NCBI GenBank assembly: GCA_002426755.1
Contig: DINI01000029.1
Span: 67,744 to 113,014 of the forward strand
Reading direction: 5' to 3'
From: Flavobacteriaceae bacterium UBA5544
GTDB taxonomy: Bacteria; Bacteroidota; Bacteroidia; Flavobacteriales; Flavobacteriaceae
DNA: 45,271 bases
Under the pieces are notes generated by a model. It ran no database searches and was not told the DNA's origin. It saw nothing but the letters and a program-made list of their open reading frames with translations. This document shows positions 16,985 through 24,818 of the stretch, piece by piece (position 1 is the first letter of the stretch; each line of letters starts with the position of its first letter). The position numbers and the translations under genes were made by a program.

Positions 16985-18220
16985 TCAAATATTGTTACGG
17001 ATCACTTCAATAACCCAATCTTTCAAAGATTCGTCCCAAGTTTCGTAAACTTTATAAAACTCTTCTTTATCATACCAATACAAGAATAAAACATCCAAGG
17101 TTGAGATATTAATGAGCAATTTCCAGATTAAATCTTGATGTTTGGCGTTTAAAGAGGAATGTGGTTCGTGCAACGCATTGAACAAATGAATATCTACAAT
17201 GTCTGCTATTTTATATTGATTGCTGACTTCCAGTTTTTCTAGATATAGCTCAACACTCATTACTTTTTTGCGCGCATTGATATCAAGTTTATTGAGATAG
17301 CTTTTGAACAACACGGTATCGTTTAAAATATTTTTTATTGGATGTTGCGTATTTTTCAATTCCTGTGAAAACATGAACTTTTTAATCCGCTCATAACGCT
17401 TGGTCTTTACAACTTCCTCCAAATCATACTCGATGATGACATGATCACGCAGTTTTTCCATCAATTCTGGTTGTGAAATATGGAAGATAATTACATCATG
17501 AATTGTATCCTTAATAGCTTCCTTGTACCATTGTTCATCTTCAAACACAACAATAGGTGAAATAAAATCCCTCAACACGTACACCCCATTAAAAGCTTTG
17601 GTGTAAAATGAATCTGCTTTAAATTGAAGTTCATGTAAACTCAAGTCCCGATTTCGCAAATCACCATATGCTTTGGCTGAAGCCAGCAATTGCTCGTGCA
17701 AGCTTTCGTCGATAAAATTATTGTCTTTTTTAAAGATTTCGACCAAACTCAATTGATGTTTTTGAGCTTTATCCAAATTGTTAATCAAATGAAAATGAAT
17801 GGTAATATTTTTATATTTCAGTACATCCAATGGGTCATAAAACGCATCGATGTATTGGTCAAAATCCAAGCAAATGGCACAATCGCGAGTGATATCATTT
17901 ATTTTTTCACCGTGAATTCTGAACACAGTTTGCATCATATCTCTATCGAACGTGTGAAATGGATTATAAACAGGTTTTCCTTTTTGCAAAGGTGTAATGA
18001 TAATACCATGAGGATTTGCGTCACCATTGTTCAGATAATGAACTATCTTTTTTTCTTCAGCAATTTCAGGACTCCAACCAATGCCGTCAATTGAAAAACT
18101 ATTAAGCTTCGTCGGTTCAAAACCTAATTTAATTAAACATTGATTGTAGCGCTCCACCAATTTTCCACTAATTGGAATAAGCTCGTCACGATATAAATTG
18201 GCTTCTTTTAGTTTTTCCAT
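16985..18220 (-). CDS. Uncharacterised protein of the AAA+ cluster, 411 aa
   Basis: This cytoplasmic protein of 411 residues has no signal peptide or membrane helix. It is rich in aromatic and acidic residues (IDGIGWSPEIAEE at about 45-57; DCAICLDFDQYIDAFYDPLDVL near 118-139) and largely helical in the second half. I think it belongs to the flavobacterial DUF6638 group, but this is from memory and is uncertain. No catalytic motif stands out. The ATG directly follows the NUDIX gene's stop codon with no gap (18221/18220), which indicates coupled translation and a shared role with the NUDIX and AAA+ proteins. Confidence 0.8.
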   Translation of the reverse strand: MEKLKEANLYRDELIPISGKLVERYNQCLIKLGFEPTKLNSFSIDGIGWSPEIAEEKKIVHYLNNGDANPHGIIITPLQKGKPVYNPFHTFDRDMMQTVFRIHGEKINDITRDCAICLDFDQYIDAFYDPLDVLKYKNITIHFHLINNLDKAQKHQLSLVEIFKKDNNFIDESLHEQLLASAKAYGDLRNRDLSLHELQFKADSFYTKAFNGVYVLRDFISPIVVFEDEQWYKEAIKDTIHDVIIFHISQPELMEKLRDHVIIEYDLEEVVKTKRYERIKKFMFSQELKNTQHPIKNILNDTVLFKSYLNKLDINARKKVMSVELYLEKLEVSNQYKIADIVDIHLFNALHEPHSSLNAKHQDLIWKLLINISTLDVLFLYWYDKEEFYKVYETWDESLKDWVIEVIRNNI

Positions 18221-18808
18221 CTAACCCAGCAACTTATTTATTTGAGCATATTGCAATAAAATGATGGTTTTGGCATCTTGAATTTCTCCAGATTGCATCA
18301 TCTCTAAAGTTTTGTCAAAGGGCAACTCAAGTACTTCAATTTCCTCATTCTCATCTTCCACACCACCACCTTCATTAATTTTCATCGCATCTGAATATTC
18401 AGCTACGAATAGAAACATTTTTTCGGTGACAGCACCAGGCGAGGTATAAGCTTGCAAAACTTTCTTTGCGCTTTTTATTTTATACCCAACTTCCTCTTCC
18501 GTCTCCCTTATGATAGTTTTTTCTGGAGATTCATTCTTATCAATGGCACCAGCACAAGCTTCAATAGACATTCCGTCATTTTTATCATTCTCATAGGCTG
18601 GCATGCGGAATTGTCTAGTCAGTATGACTGTTCCCTTTTTTGGATTGTACAACAATATTGCTGTGCCATTACCTCTATCATAACTTTCTCTAGAACTGCG
18701 TTTCCAAGAGCCATCCTTAAACTGATAGTCATAGTCAATTTCATAGAGGGTTGCCCAAGCTTTGGAAAGGATTTTTTTGGTGATGTTTTTGAGTTTGTTG
18801 TTATCCAT
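18221..18808 (-). CDS. NUDIX hydrolase, GDP-mannose/ADP-sugar pyrophosphatase type
   Basis: The 195-residue protein has a NUDIX box GAIDKNESPEKTIIRETEEE followed by VGY, fitting G-x5-E-x7-RE-U-x-EE-x-G-U except for Thr at the hydrophobic position after RE. The preceding TRQFRMP and following SPGAVTEKMFLFVAEY blocks are typical of the NudK/AdpP subgroup. That subgroup cleaves nucleoside diphosphate sugars. I choose ATG 18808: it overlaps the end of the AAA+ gene by 8 nt and starts at MDNNKLKN, whereas the upstream ATG at 18841 would overlap by 41 nt. In this cluster it could remove a nucleotide-derived signal or metabolite; this is speculative. Confidence 0.9.
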   Translation of the reverse strand: MDNNKLKNITKKILSKAWATLYEIDYDYQFKDGSWKRSSRESYDRGNGTAILLYNPKKGTVILTRQFRMPAYENDKNDGMSIEACAGAIDKNESPEKTIIRETEEEVGYKIKSAKKVLQAYTSPGAVTEKMFLFVAEYSDAMKINEGGGVEDENEEIEVLELPFDKTLEMMQSGEIQDAKTIILLQYAQINKLLG

Positions 18809-20762
18809 TTTCAAACTTTTTCCGTGCTTCTGTCTCCACATTCAATTGATCAATACGCGCGTCTACTTTACGTTTAAAGTCAGTATCAGCAATCGTAGCA
18901 ACATTGTCGATATATCGCACCACTTCCTGTCTTCTGATTTCGGAAAAATCCAAGCCTTTCATATTGGCTCTCATCAATTCTTGAAGCATGCGGAACTTGG
19001 TTTCATAGTTTTGTTTAAAATACACTTCTGGATTATCAAACCACGAGGCATCCAAATCAAAATCTGTTAAACGAAGAGAAATCGCTGATTGAATGTTCCG
19101 TACATCGCGAGATGAGAAGAATGGAAACACTTTTTGCATGTTCTTGTAAAGCGTTGCATAAAACAGATGCTCATTGGTTTTATATTTCTCTTCTACTTTA
19201 TCATAAATAGAATGCACACGTTCTTCGGAAGGTTTATCCACTCTATTTAAGATTTCACCCATATTTTTAGCCAAGCCTTGGTCTTGAAGGTATTTATATT
19301 CATTTGGGTTTCTCATATTGACAAAATTTGGCATGGTATCATCCAATTTCCGCCACCACAAATGGTCTTGGTCCAAAAAGTCGTGTTCCGTTCGTGCACC
19401 ATCAATCTTGAATCGACCTTGAACACGGGAAATAACGGCTTTATCCAACATTTCAGGCAGGTTGGTAAACAATCCAATCGAACTATTGCCATAATTAACA
19501 GCATAAGCACCTTCGGTATATCTCAAAAACACGCCAATCACTTCCTTTACACCAGCAGAAACGCCTTGAGCGGTTCGTTCCTGTAAGTTGTTTTCGGCAT
19601 CATCAATAGGGGCAAAAATCAATTTGGAAGGATCTTGTAACGGCTTCATCCATTCGACCATTTTCTCGGCAGAACCGCCTTGAAATGTGCTTATCAACGT
19701 ATCTGGCATCGGATGAAAAAGAAATGGAATCTCCAATGTGTCACAATGTTCCTTTAATCTTGTGGCAATGGCGGCAATCAACATACTTTTCCCTGTCCCT
19801 GGAATTCCGTAACCCATAAACACCGGCATGAAACCACCAAGTTCCTGAAATGGATTTTTTTTGGCTGTAAAATCGTAACTCAATAAGCGTTCTGTTAATC
19901 GACGCGCAAAGTGCTTGGCGTCTCTATTTCCAACAATTTGCTCGAACCTCACTTTATTGAATTCAATGCTCTTGGCAGCTCCAGAAAACACATTGTTCCA
20001 ACCGGAAATTGCAAATTCCGAATTTTCAAGTTTATAGGTTCTATCAAGTATTGTTTCCTGATATTCCAACGTGCTTTTTCGCATTTGGATTTCTGCAATC
20101 AGAGCCTCAAAATACACAACAGTAAAGTCAACAACATCTTTATCACTCTTAACAATATCTGGATGGCTCAAATATTTGTCATAATAAAACAACGTGCAGG
20201 CAATTCCTTTGAGCGGCGACAGTAACGACACCTCTGGGATTCCTGCAAATTTTTGCTTCATGACACTCAAATCATCGGACGCAACACTCTTCAAATTGTG
20301 CAAAATATTATATGCAGTTGCAAAAAGCATAAATGCAGTCGACGTATGCATTTTGCTTTCATATTCGCGCTTTCCATTGGTATCTAGAGTCGATTTTCGC
20401 TCATTAAGACTCGATAATCCAGATGCGTCATAATAGCTGTCTTTAACCCAAATACCAAGTGTGATACCTTCCTGAACAACATACAGTGTTTGATTCAACA
20501 ATACAGGAATCGCAATGGATTCTGGCAACAAGCGTTTTTTTAGTTCTAGGATGGTTTTAGAAACGGAAGTTATCTCTGCCGAATTTGTCCCATTATTGGC
20601 ACGCGACAAATACAGTAATATAGATTCGTCTTTGGCGTCCTTATCTTTATTTTTGGCTCTTTGGCCTTGCTCCCATTGTACACTCTTTAAATACGATGTT
20701 GCTTCTTCTCGAAGCATATCGAGTTCGGATTGTTTTATAGGGAATGTTGAGTTGTGTTCCAT
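18801..20762 (-). CDS. AAA+ ATPase of unknown function
   Basis: This cytoplasmic ATPase has 653 residues. The N-terminal half (about 1-290) is a mostly helical region of unknown function. The AAA+ module follows: Walker A GIPGTGKS at about 319-326, Walker B LIFAPIDDAEN near 381-391, sensor 1 Asn in IGLFTNLPEML near 434, and an arginine-finger region SRVQGRF at about 446-452. The substrate-pore loop could be STFQGGSAEKMVEW near 358. The frame opens with TTG at 20771, but the ATG at 20762 is the better start. It overlaps the NUDIX start by 8 nt. The paired coiled-coil protein and unknown partner encoded upstream are plausible clients. Confidence 0.9.
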   Translation of the reverse strand: MEHNSTFPIKQSELDMLREEATSYLKSVQWEQGQRAKNKDKDAKDESILLYLSRANNGTNSAEITSVSKTILELKKRLLPESIAIPVLLNQTLYVVQEGITLGIWVKDSYYDASGLSSLNERKSTLDTNGKREYESKMHTSTAFMLFATAYNILHNLKSVASDDLSVMKQKFAGIPEVSLLSPLKGIACTLFYYDKYLSHPDIVKSDKDVVDFTVVYFEALIAEIQMRKSTLEYQETILDRTYKLENSEFAISGWNNVFSGAAKSIEFNKVRFEQIVGNRDAKHFARRLTERLLSYDFTAKKNPFQELGGFMPVFMGYGIPGTGKSMLIAAIATRLKEHCDTLEIPFLFHPMPDTLISTFQGGSAEKMVEWMKPLQDPSKLIFAPIDDAENNLQERTAQGVSAGVKEVIGVFLRYTEGAYAVNYGNSSIGLFTNLPEMLDKAVISRVQGRFKIDGARTEHDFLDQDHLWWRKLDDTMPNFVNMRNPNEYKYLQDQGLAKNMGEILNRVDKPSEERVHSIYDKVEEKYKTNEHLFYATLYKNMQKVFPFFSSRDVRNIQSAISLRLTDFDLDASWFDNPEVYFKQNYETKFRMLQELMRANMKGLDFSEIRRQEVVRYIDNVATIADTDFKRKVDARIDQLNVETEARKKFENG

Positions 20763-20770
20763 TTGTTTCA

Positions 20771-20805
20771 ATTATCAACTATCAATTATGAACTGACGAT
20801 TGTTA
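20771..20805. repeat. Five 7-bp tandem repeats upstream of the AAA+ gene
   Basis: Five consecutive degenerate heptamers (consensus A-T/C-T-x-x-x-A/G) run from 20771 to 20805. They fill the gap between the stop codon of the 352-aa gene and the AAA+ start. They resemble the array at 15933-15967. Confidence 0.6.
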
Positions 20806-21861
20806 TTTATTAATTTTAAGTTCAGAAATCTGAATAGGTGGTTTTGCCAATTTGTTCATGATTTCTGGAGTTTTACTGTATAGAAGTTGGATAATTCTAT
20901 GTGGAGCAAAGACATAATTCTGATGGATCGTATGGCTCCATTTTTGAAGCGTTTGTTTTGAAAAATAACCACCTTCTGTGAATTCGCTTCCGGAGAACAC
21001 TTCATCCACCTTCAATGAAAGTGCGTATGATTCCAATGGGATTTCTTTTTTGCCTATACTTTCTAAAATAGCATGGGTTATAACGTTTTCATCCTTTGCA
21101 AATACATTATGGAATGGTCCCAAATCGATGCGTTTGATATGTTTTGGTTTGACATCAGCCAGTTTTCTATCAATGGCATACGCCATAGTTTCCAATGCCA
21201 TGTTTCTATCAGCTGAATTTTTCAAAACCTCATAAATTGTTTCCTTGTAGCCATCCATATTTTTACCTTCATAATCAAAATACATAAAACAAATAAACGG
21301 ACGGTTGTGTGATACATCATAGAAACTCCAACTTGTCATGTACTGTGCCGACATGCCTTCCGATGCTTCGATAATTTTTCCTTGGACGAATCGATTAAAA
21401 ATGAACTTTTGTTCCACCGAAGTATAATACACTACAGATGCTGCTTGAAACAGTTTTTCTTTGCCGACAGGTTCTTTTTTGTGTAGCAATTGATCCAAAA
21501 ACTCTTGCTGTAATTCGTTGACATCCTTTAATTTATCTATATAGTTATCTCGAAGAGATAAATCGTTGAACAAATATCTAAATTCAAGATAATTGGGAAA
21601 TCCAGAATCGGTTAAATCGACTTTCATATTATCCTCATCATCATACATATATTTCACACGCATGGCTTCAATAGAATACAAAAGCAAATCAGAATACTGT
21701 TTAAAAAAGATGACTTCTTTTTGAGTACATATCTGATGATGCTGCACACTCACAATCAACTCTTTTAAAGCGAAGTCAACCATTTTATGGTAAAAGACAT
21801 ATTGCTCTTTTGAGTCGAGATGTGCCGAGTCTAGAGGTGTTACGATGTGGTCAATAGACAT
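20803..21861 (-). CDS. Uncharacterised protein of the AAA+ cluster, 352 aa
   Basis: I do not recognise a family. The 352-residue protein looks cytoplasmic and mainly helical in its first 180 residues, with no signal peptide. The middle (about 180-215, YMTSWSFYDVSHNRPFICFM) and the C-terminal part look mixed alpha/beta. It lies between the coiled-coil gene and the AAA+ gene in the same orientation, so it may be an adaptor of the ATPase; this is context only. The gap to the coiled-coil gene holds a strong hairpin and the gap to the AAA+ gene holds heptamer repeats. Confidence 0.8.
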   Translation of the reverse strand: MSIDHIVTPLDSAHLDSKEQYVFYHKMVDFALKELIVSVQHHQICTQKEVIFFKQYSDLLLYSIEAMRVKYMYDDEDNMKVDLTDSGFPNYLEFRYLFNDLSLRDNYIDKLKDVNELQQEFLDQLLHKKEPVGKEKLFQAASVVYYTSVEQKFIFNRFVQGKIIEASEGMSAQYMTSWSFYDVSHNRPFICFMYFDYEGKNMDGYKETIYEVLKNSADRNMALETMAYAIDRKLADVKPKHIKRIDLGPFHNVFAKDENVITHAILESIGKKEIPLESYALSLKVDEVFSGSEFTEGGYFSKQTLQKWSHTIHQNYVFAPHRIIQLLYSKTPEIMNKLAKPPIQISELKINK

Positions 21862-21900
21862 TATTAATGAAGATGAGTCGTTAAAACTGGTTGAGAAAAG

Positions 21901-21924
21901 TAGCGCCTCAATGAAGAAGCGCTA
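21901..21924 (-). terminator. Attenuator-like hairpin after the coiled-coil gene
   Basis: On the minus strand TAGCGCTTC pairs with GAGGCGCTA over 9 bp (one G-T wobble) with a 6-nt loop, starting 7 nt past the coiled-coil gene's stop codon. Only a weak, interrupted T-tract follows, so partial termination or 3'-end protection is more likely than full termination. Confidence 0.55.
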
Positions 21925-21930
21925 GATTTT

Positions 21931-23277
21931 TTAAGACAATAAATCGTCGTTGCCTGTTTCGGGTTTTGGAGTGCCAGCTGGTTTGCCAGCATCATCACCA
22001 GATGGTTTATTGGCATCTGCTTTATAGTAGTCTTCAAATATTTCTTTCATGTCAATACCATAACGCTCCGCAAAATTTTTCTGGATATCAGCATCCTTAT
22101 TGCGAATTTCTTGCAATGCTTCCGCATAACTGCTGTAAACCCCTTGCATCACTTTTTCATGAACAGGAATATTATCCATCATTTCTTGTCGTGCTTTCGC
22201 GCTTGCAGTATGCATCGCAGCTAAAGTTTCTCCAATATGTTCATCCGTTTTGACTCCTAAATGCTCTAAAATGGCCGCAAATTCTTGGTCTGTGCGCGCT
22301 TTTAAAGCCACTACATAACCGTCGTAATATTTAAGACGTTCTTCTGTGTCGGACTTTAATTTGGCTCGATGCGTTTGTAGGTTACTACGTAACGACGTCA
22401 ATACCTTAATAGTTAAATTGTGTTTATGCACGAAACTATCTTTTGAGGCAGCCAACGTAGTGTAGGCATTTTTTAAACCTTCCAATTCTTCAACTTTTTG
22501 CTCCAAGGTGGTAACTTTCCCCACCGCTTGGGCGTAATCAGCCGATTGTTTATCAACAATTTCTTCCAACTCTTGACGTGCTTGTTTTAACAAAGCATAA
22601 TTTTCTTCAAGCTTGCCTTCTACTTCTTTCTTTTTCTCTAAAGCTTTTGTGTGATTTTTAGTTGCTTCAACAATCGCATCTTGCAATTTGTCTTCTACTT
22701 CCTTGATTTCAACTTCACGATTTTTCAAACGTGTTACAGCTGCTTGTGACTTGAATGACAACTCGCTCAACAAAGTTTGTACATCGGCAGTTTCTATACG
22801 TTGCTGAAACATAGCTTTTGCTTTGTTATCCGCAGCAGCTCTTACTTTTTCAGCTTCAGCAAATTCCTGTTCTTCTTTTTTGATTTTGCTCTTACGTCCC
22901 CAAAGGTTGTTCCACCAAGTATCTGGTTTGTTTAACGCGTCTTCCAATTCTATTTTGGCACGCTCAAGGGCTTTTTGGGCATCGTCGATGACTTTTTGCT
23001 CATTGGCATTCAACGAAGAAAACTTTTCGAAAAGAATCCCGACTTCGTCCTGATAATCGGTTAAATCTTTGATGGCATCCAACAATGTCGAACGATCTTT
23101 TTCCGCCATTCCGACGACATCGTCCAATGTTGCGTTTAATATTTTTTGGCGAACTTCTGGGTCGTCTTCTTGTGCCAACTTGGATTTCATGGTATCAATG
23201 GCTTTTCCCCAATTGACATCCACTTTTGCATTTTTCTGGTTAGAGTTGGTTTCTAATAAATCAAAATCATCAGACAT
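21931..23277 (-). CDS. Coiled-coil protein of the AAA+ cluster, 448 aa
   Basis: This cytoplasmic protein is dominated by long heptad-rich helices (about residues 70-330, e.g. EVEDKLQDAIVEATKNH and LEQKVEELEGLKNAY). A Trp-rich hinge NKPDTWWNNLWGRK is at about 114-127. A helical segment around 320-410 follows, and the last 35 residues are disordered (Pro/Gly/Lys/Asp) and end in DDLLS. There is no signal peptide. The protein may form filaments or rods and is the first gene of the cluster. Similar proteins are sometimes named microtubule-binding or TelA-like; neither is demonstrated here. The exposed acidic tail could be a docking signal for the AAA+ ATPase; this is inference. Initial translation starts at ATG 23277. 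Confidence 0.85.
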   Translation of the reverse strand: MSDDFDLLETNSNQKNAKVDVNWGKAIDTMKSKLAQEDDPEVRQKILNATLDDVVGMAEKDRSTLLDAIKDLTDYQDEVGILFEKFSSLNANEQKVIDDAQKALERAKIELEDALNKPDTWWNNLWGRKSKIKKEEQEFAEAEKVRAAADNKAKAMFQQRIETADVQTLLSELSFKSQAAVTRLKNREVEIKEVEDKLQDAIVEATKNHTKALEKKKEVEGKLEENYALLKQARQELEEIVDKQSADYAQAVGKVTTLEQKVEELEGLKNAYTTLAASKDSFVHKHNLTIKVLTSLRSNLQTHRAKLKSDTEERLKYYDGYVVALKARTDQEFAAILEHLGVKTDEHIGETLAAMHTASAKARQEMMDNIPVHEKVMQGVYSSYAEALQEIRNKDADIQKNFAERYGIDMKEIFEDYYKADANKPSGDDAGKPAGTPKPETGNDDLLS

Positions 23278-23456
23278 ATTAAGTAGTGTATTTAAATTGT
23301 GTTGAACTAATTTTTAGTGAGTAGCAATTTCGTTAAAAAATATGAGTTTCAAAATTATTACTGACTAAAATATAAGTAGCGTATGTTATAAAAATGTTAC
23401 AGGTCTTTAATATCCGTCTGATAGTCATTATCTTTAGGAAACTTAAAATTAGAATT

Positions 23457-24245
23457 ATGAAAGCTTATAAGTTAATAATGATTACAATATGCCTAATGAT
23501 AATGGGCTGCAAGGAAAAAACAGAAAAAGTTGTCGAAATAGCGTCCGAAACCGCGGAAGAAATGCACGAAACCACAAAACCTGATTTGTTAAATATTATG
23601 CCTATTGAGCATGCAACTATGATTTTGGCATATAAAGACATTGTGATTTATGTAGATCCCGTTGGAGTACCAGACTTATTTAATGGAAAAGAAAGACCAA
23701 CTTATGTATTGGTAACTGATATTCATGGCGACCACATGGATCCCACTACCTTAAAAGAGTTGGATTTATCAAATGCAGTTTTAATAGTTCCAAAAGCCGT
23801 GGCTGAAAAACTTCCTGAACTGAACACCAAAGAGTTGGTGATCATGAATAACGGCGAAAACAGGGAATTTGACAGCCTAAAAATTGAAGCCATTCCAATG
23901 TACAACTTAAGAAAAGAAGCCTTGAAATTTCATGAAAAAGGACGAGGGAATGGGTATATATTGACTTTAGGCAACGAGCGTATTTATATTTCTGGTGATA
24001 CAGAAGATATTCCAGAAATGAGACAGCTCCAAAATATAGACGTGGCATTTGTTTGCATGAATTTGCCTTATACTATGACAGTAGAAAGCGCTGCAAGCGC
24101 AGTATTGGATTTTAAGCCAAAGAAAGTGTATCCATATCATTATCGAGGCTCTGAAGGGATGAGCGATGTTGATAAATTTAAATCCATTGTAAACAAAGAA
24201 AATACTGATATTGATGTAGTGCAATTAGACTGGTACAAGAAGTAG
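23457..24245 (+). CDS. MBL-fold metallo-hydrolase lipoprotein
   Basis: I start the gene at ATG 23457 because MKAYKLIMITICLMIMGC is a clean lipoprotein signal with Cys18 as the lipidated residue; the longer frame from 23394 would bury it. The mature protein (to 262 aa) has the metal motif IHGDHMD (about 89-95), the later SGDTE loop (near 180) and a C-terminal YPYHYRG. These place it in the UlaG/UPF0173-like metallo-beta-lactamase hydrolases. It is probably anchored on the periplasmic side. The substrate is unknown. It diverges from the AAA+ cluster; a weak hairpin follows at 24249-24267 without a T-run. Confidence 0.88.
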   Translation: MKAYKLIMITICLMIMGCKEKTEKVVEIASETAEEMHETTKPDLLNIMPIEHATMILAYKDIVIYVDPVGVPDLFNGKERPTYVLVTDIHGDHMDPTTLKELDLSNAVLIVPKAVAEKLPELNTKELVIMNNGENREFDSLKIEAIPMYNLRKEALKFHEKGRGNGYILTLGNERIYISGDTEDIPEMRQLQNIDVAFVCMNLPYTMTVESAASAVLDFKPKKVYPYHYRGSEGMSDVDKFKSIVNKENTDIDVVQLDWYKK

Positions 24246-24328
24246 TTAGTCGGATAAAATATTCGACGAAATGCACGTTTATTCATAACTTTTTTAATAT
24301 GAAATAGTTAGTGAATTGATTAAAAGTG

Positions 24329-24336
24329 TATATTTG
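24329..24336 (+). promoter_or_regulatory. -7 box for the two small membrane protein genes
   Basis: TATATTTG fits TAnnTTTG, 32 nt upstream of the first small gene. A TTG at 24316-24318 is too close to be a normal -33 element. Confidence 0.5.
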
Positions 24337-24368
24337 GAGTCCAAATCAATTATAAAACATATTAAGTT

Positions 24369-24593
24369 ATGCTTAATCTCACTAACCTAAACCTTGTGGT
24401 AAGTACAATGCAATTAACAATTGTGCTTATTGTTACCGCTACAATATTTCTAATCTTTATAGTAATTGCCATCATCAAGATGTACAAATTAAAGGCTGAA
24501 AACAAACGCCTTTTAGAATCCGACGCTTTCAAAAATGATGTTGATGAAAGTTATAAGGATTTTACGGATGGACATTTATACGATAACAAATAA
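24369..24593 (+). CDS. Small single-helix membrane protein (copy 1), 74 aa
   Basis: The protein has one hydrophobic helix at about residues 14-36 (MQLTIVLIVTATIFLIFIVIAI). It is followed by a basic juxtamembrane patch (KMYKLKAENKRL) and an acidic tail with aromatic residues (ESYKDFTDGHLYDN). The positive patch predicts a cytoplasmic tail. A -7 box lies upstream and a second tiny gene of the same layout follows 17 nt later. Function unknown; the shape resembles small flavobacterial membrane regulators, but nothing specific is recognised. Confidence 0.7.
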   Translation: MLNLTNLNLVVSTMQLTIVLIVTATIFLIFIVIAIIKMYKLKAENKRLLESDAFKNDVDESYKDFTDGHLYDNK

Positions 24594-24610
24594 TCTACTA
24601 CAAAATTAAA

Positions 24611-24769
24611 ATGTTAACTTTTATTTTAAATCAAAATACTGCTGAAAACATCAATAGAGTTGTAACTATTTTGTCTATTACTGTAATAACACTCTTAATT
24701 TTGTTGCTAATGAATATTTATAAAGTTTATAAATTAAAGAAAAAATTGAAGGCTTATGAAAATGAATAA
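24611..24769 (+). CDS. Small single-helix membrane protein (copy 2), 52 aa
   Basis: ATG 24611 to TAA 24767-24769 encodes 52 residues beginning MLTFILNQNTAENINRVV. One hydrophobic helix is at about 17-34 (VVTILSITVITLLILLLM), then NIYKVYKLKKKLKAYENE. The layout, with a polar N-terminus, one helix and then K-x-YKLK, matches the preceding gene. The two are probably co-transcribed paralogues or partners. The terminator follows 14 nt later. Function unknown. Confidence 0.6.
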   Translation: MLTFILNQNTAENINRVVTILSITVITLLILLLMNIYKVYKLKKKLKAYENE

Positions 24770-24782
24770 ACCTTTTCAAAAC

Positions 24783-24810
24783 AAAAAGCCTGCGATAAGC
24801 AGGCTTTTTT
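24783..24810. terminator. Bidirectional intrinsic terminator
   Basis: AAAAAGCCTGC (24783-24793) pairs with GCAGGCTTTTT (24799-24809) around a 5-nt loop, with T-runs on both strands. It separates the convergent small membrane protein genes and ettA. Confidence 0.92.
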
Positions 24811-24818
24811 ATTTTTAA

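Noticed and set aside
20763..20771. TTG start for the AAA+ gene at 20771
   Set aside because: It lies in the heptamer repeat array; the ATG at 20762 gives a normal start.
14184..23277. Tellurite-resistance (Ter) or defence island label
   Set aside because: No TerD, TerC or recognisable nuclease/effector; only a general AAA+/coiled-coil resemblance.
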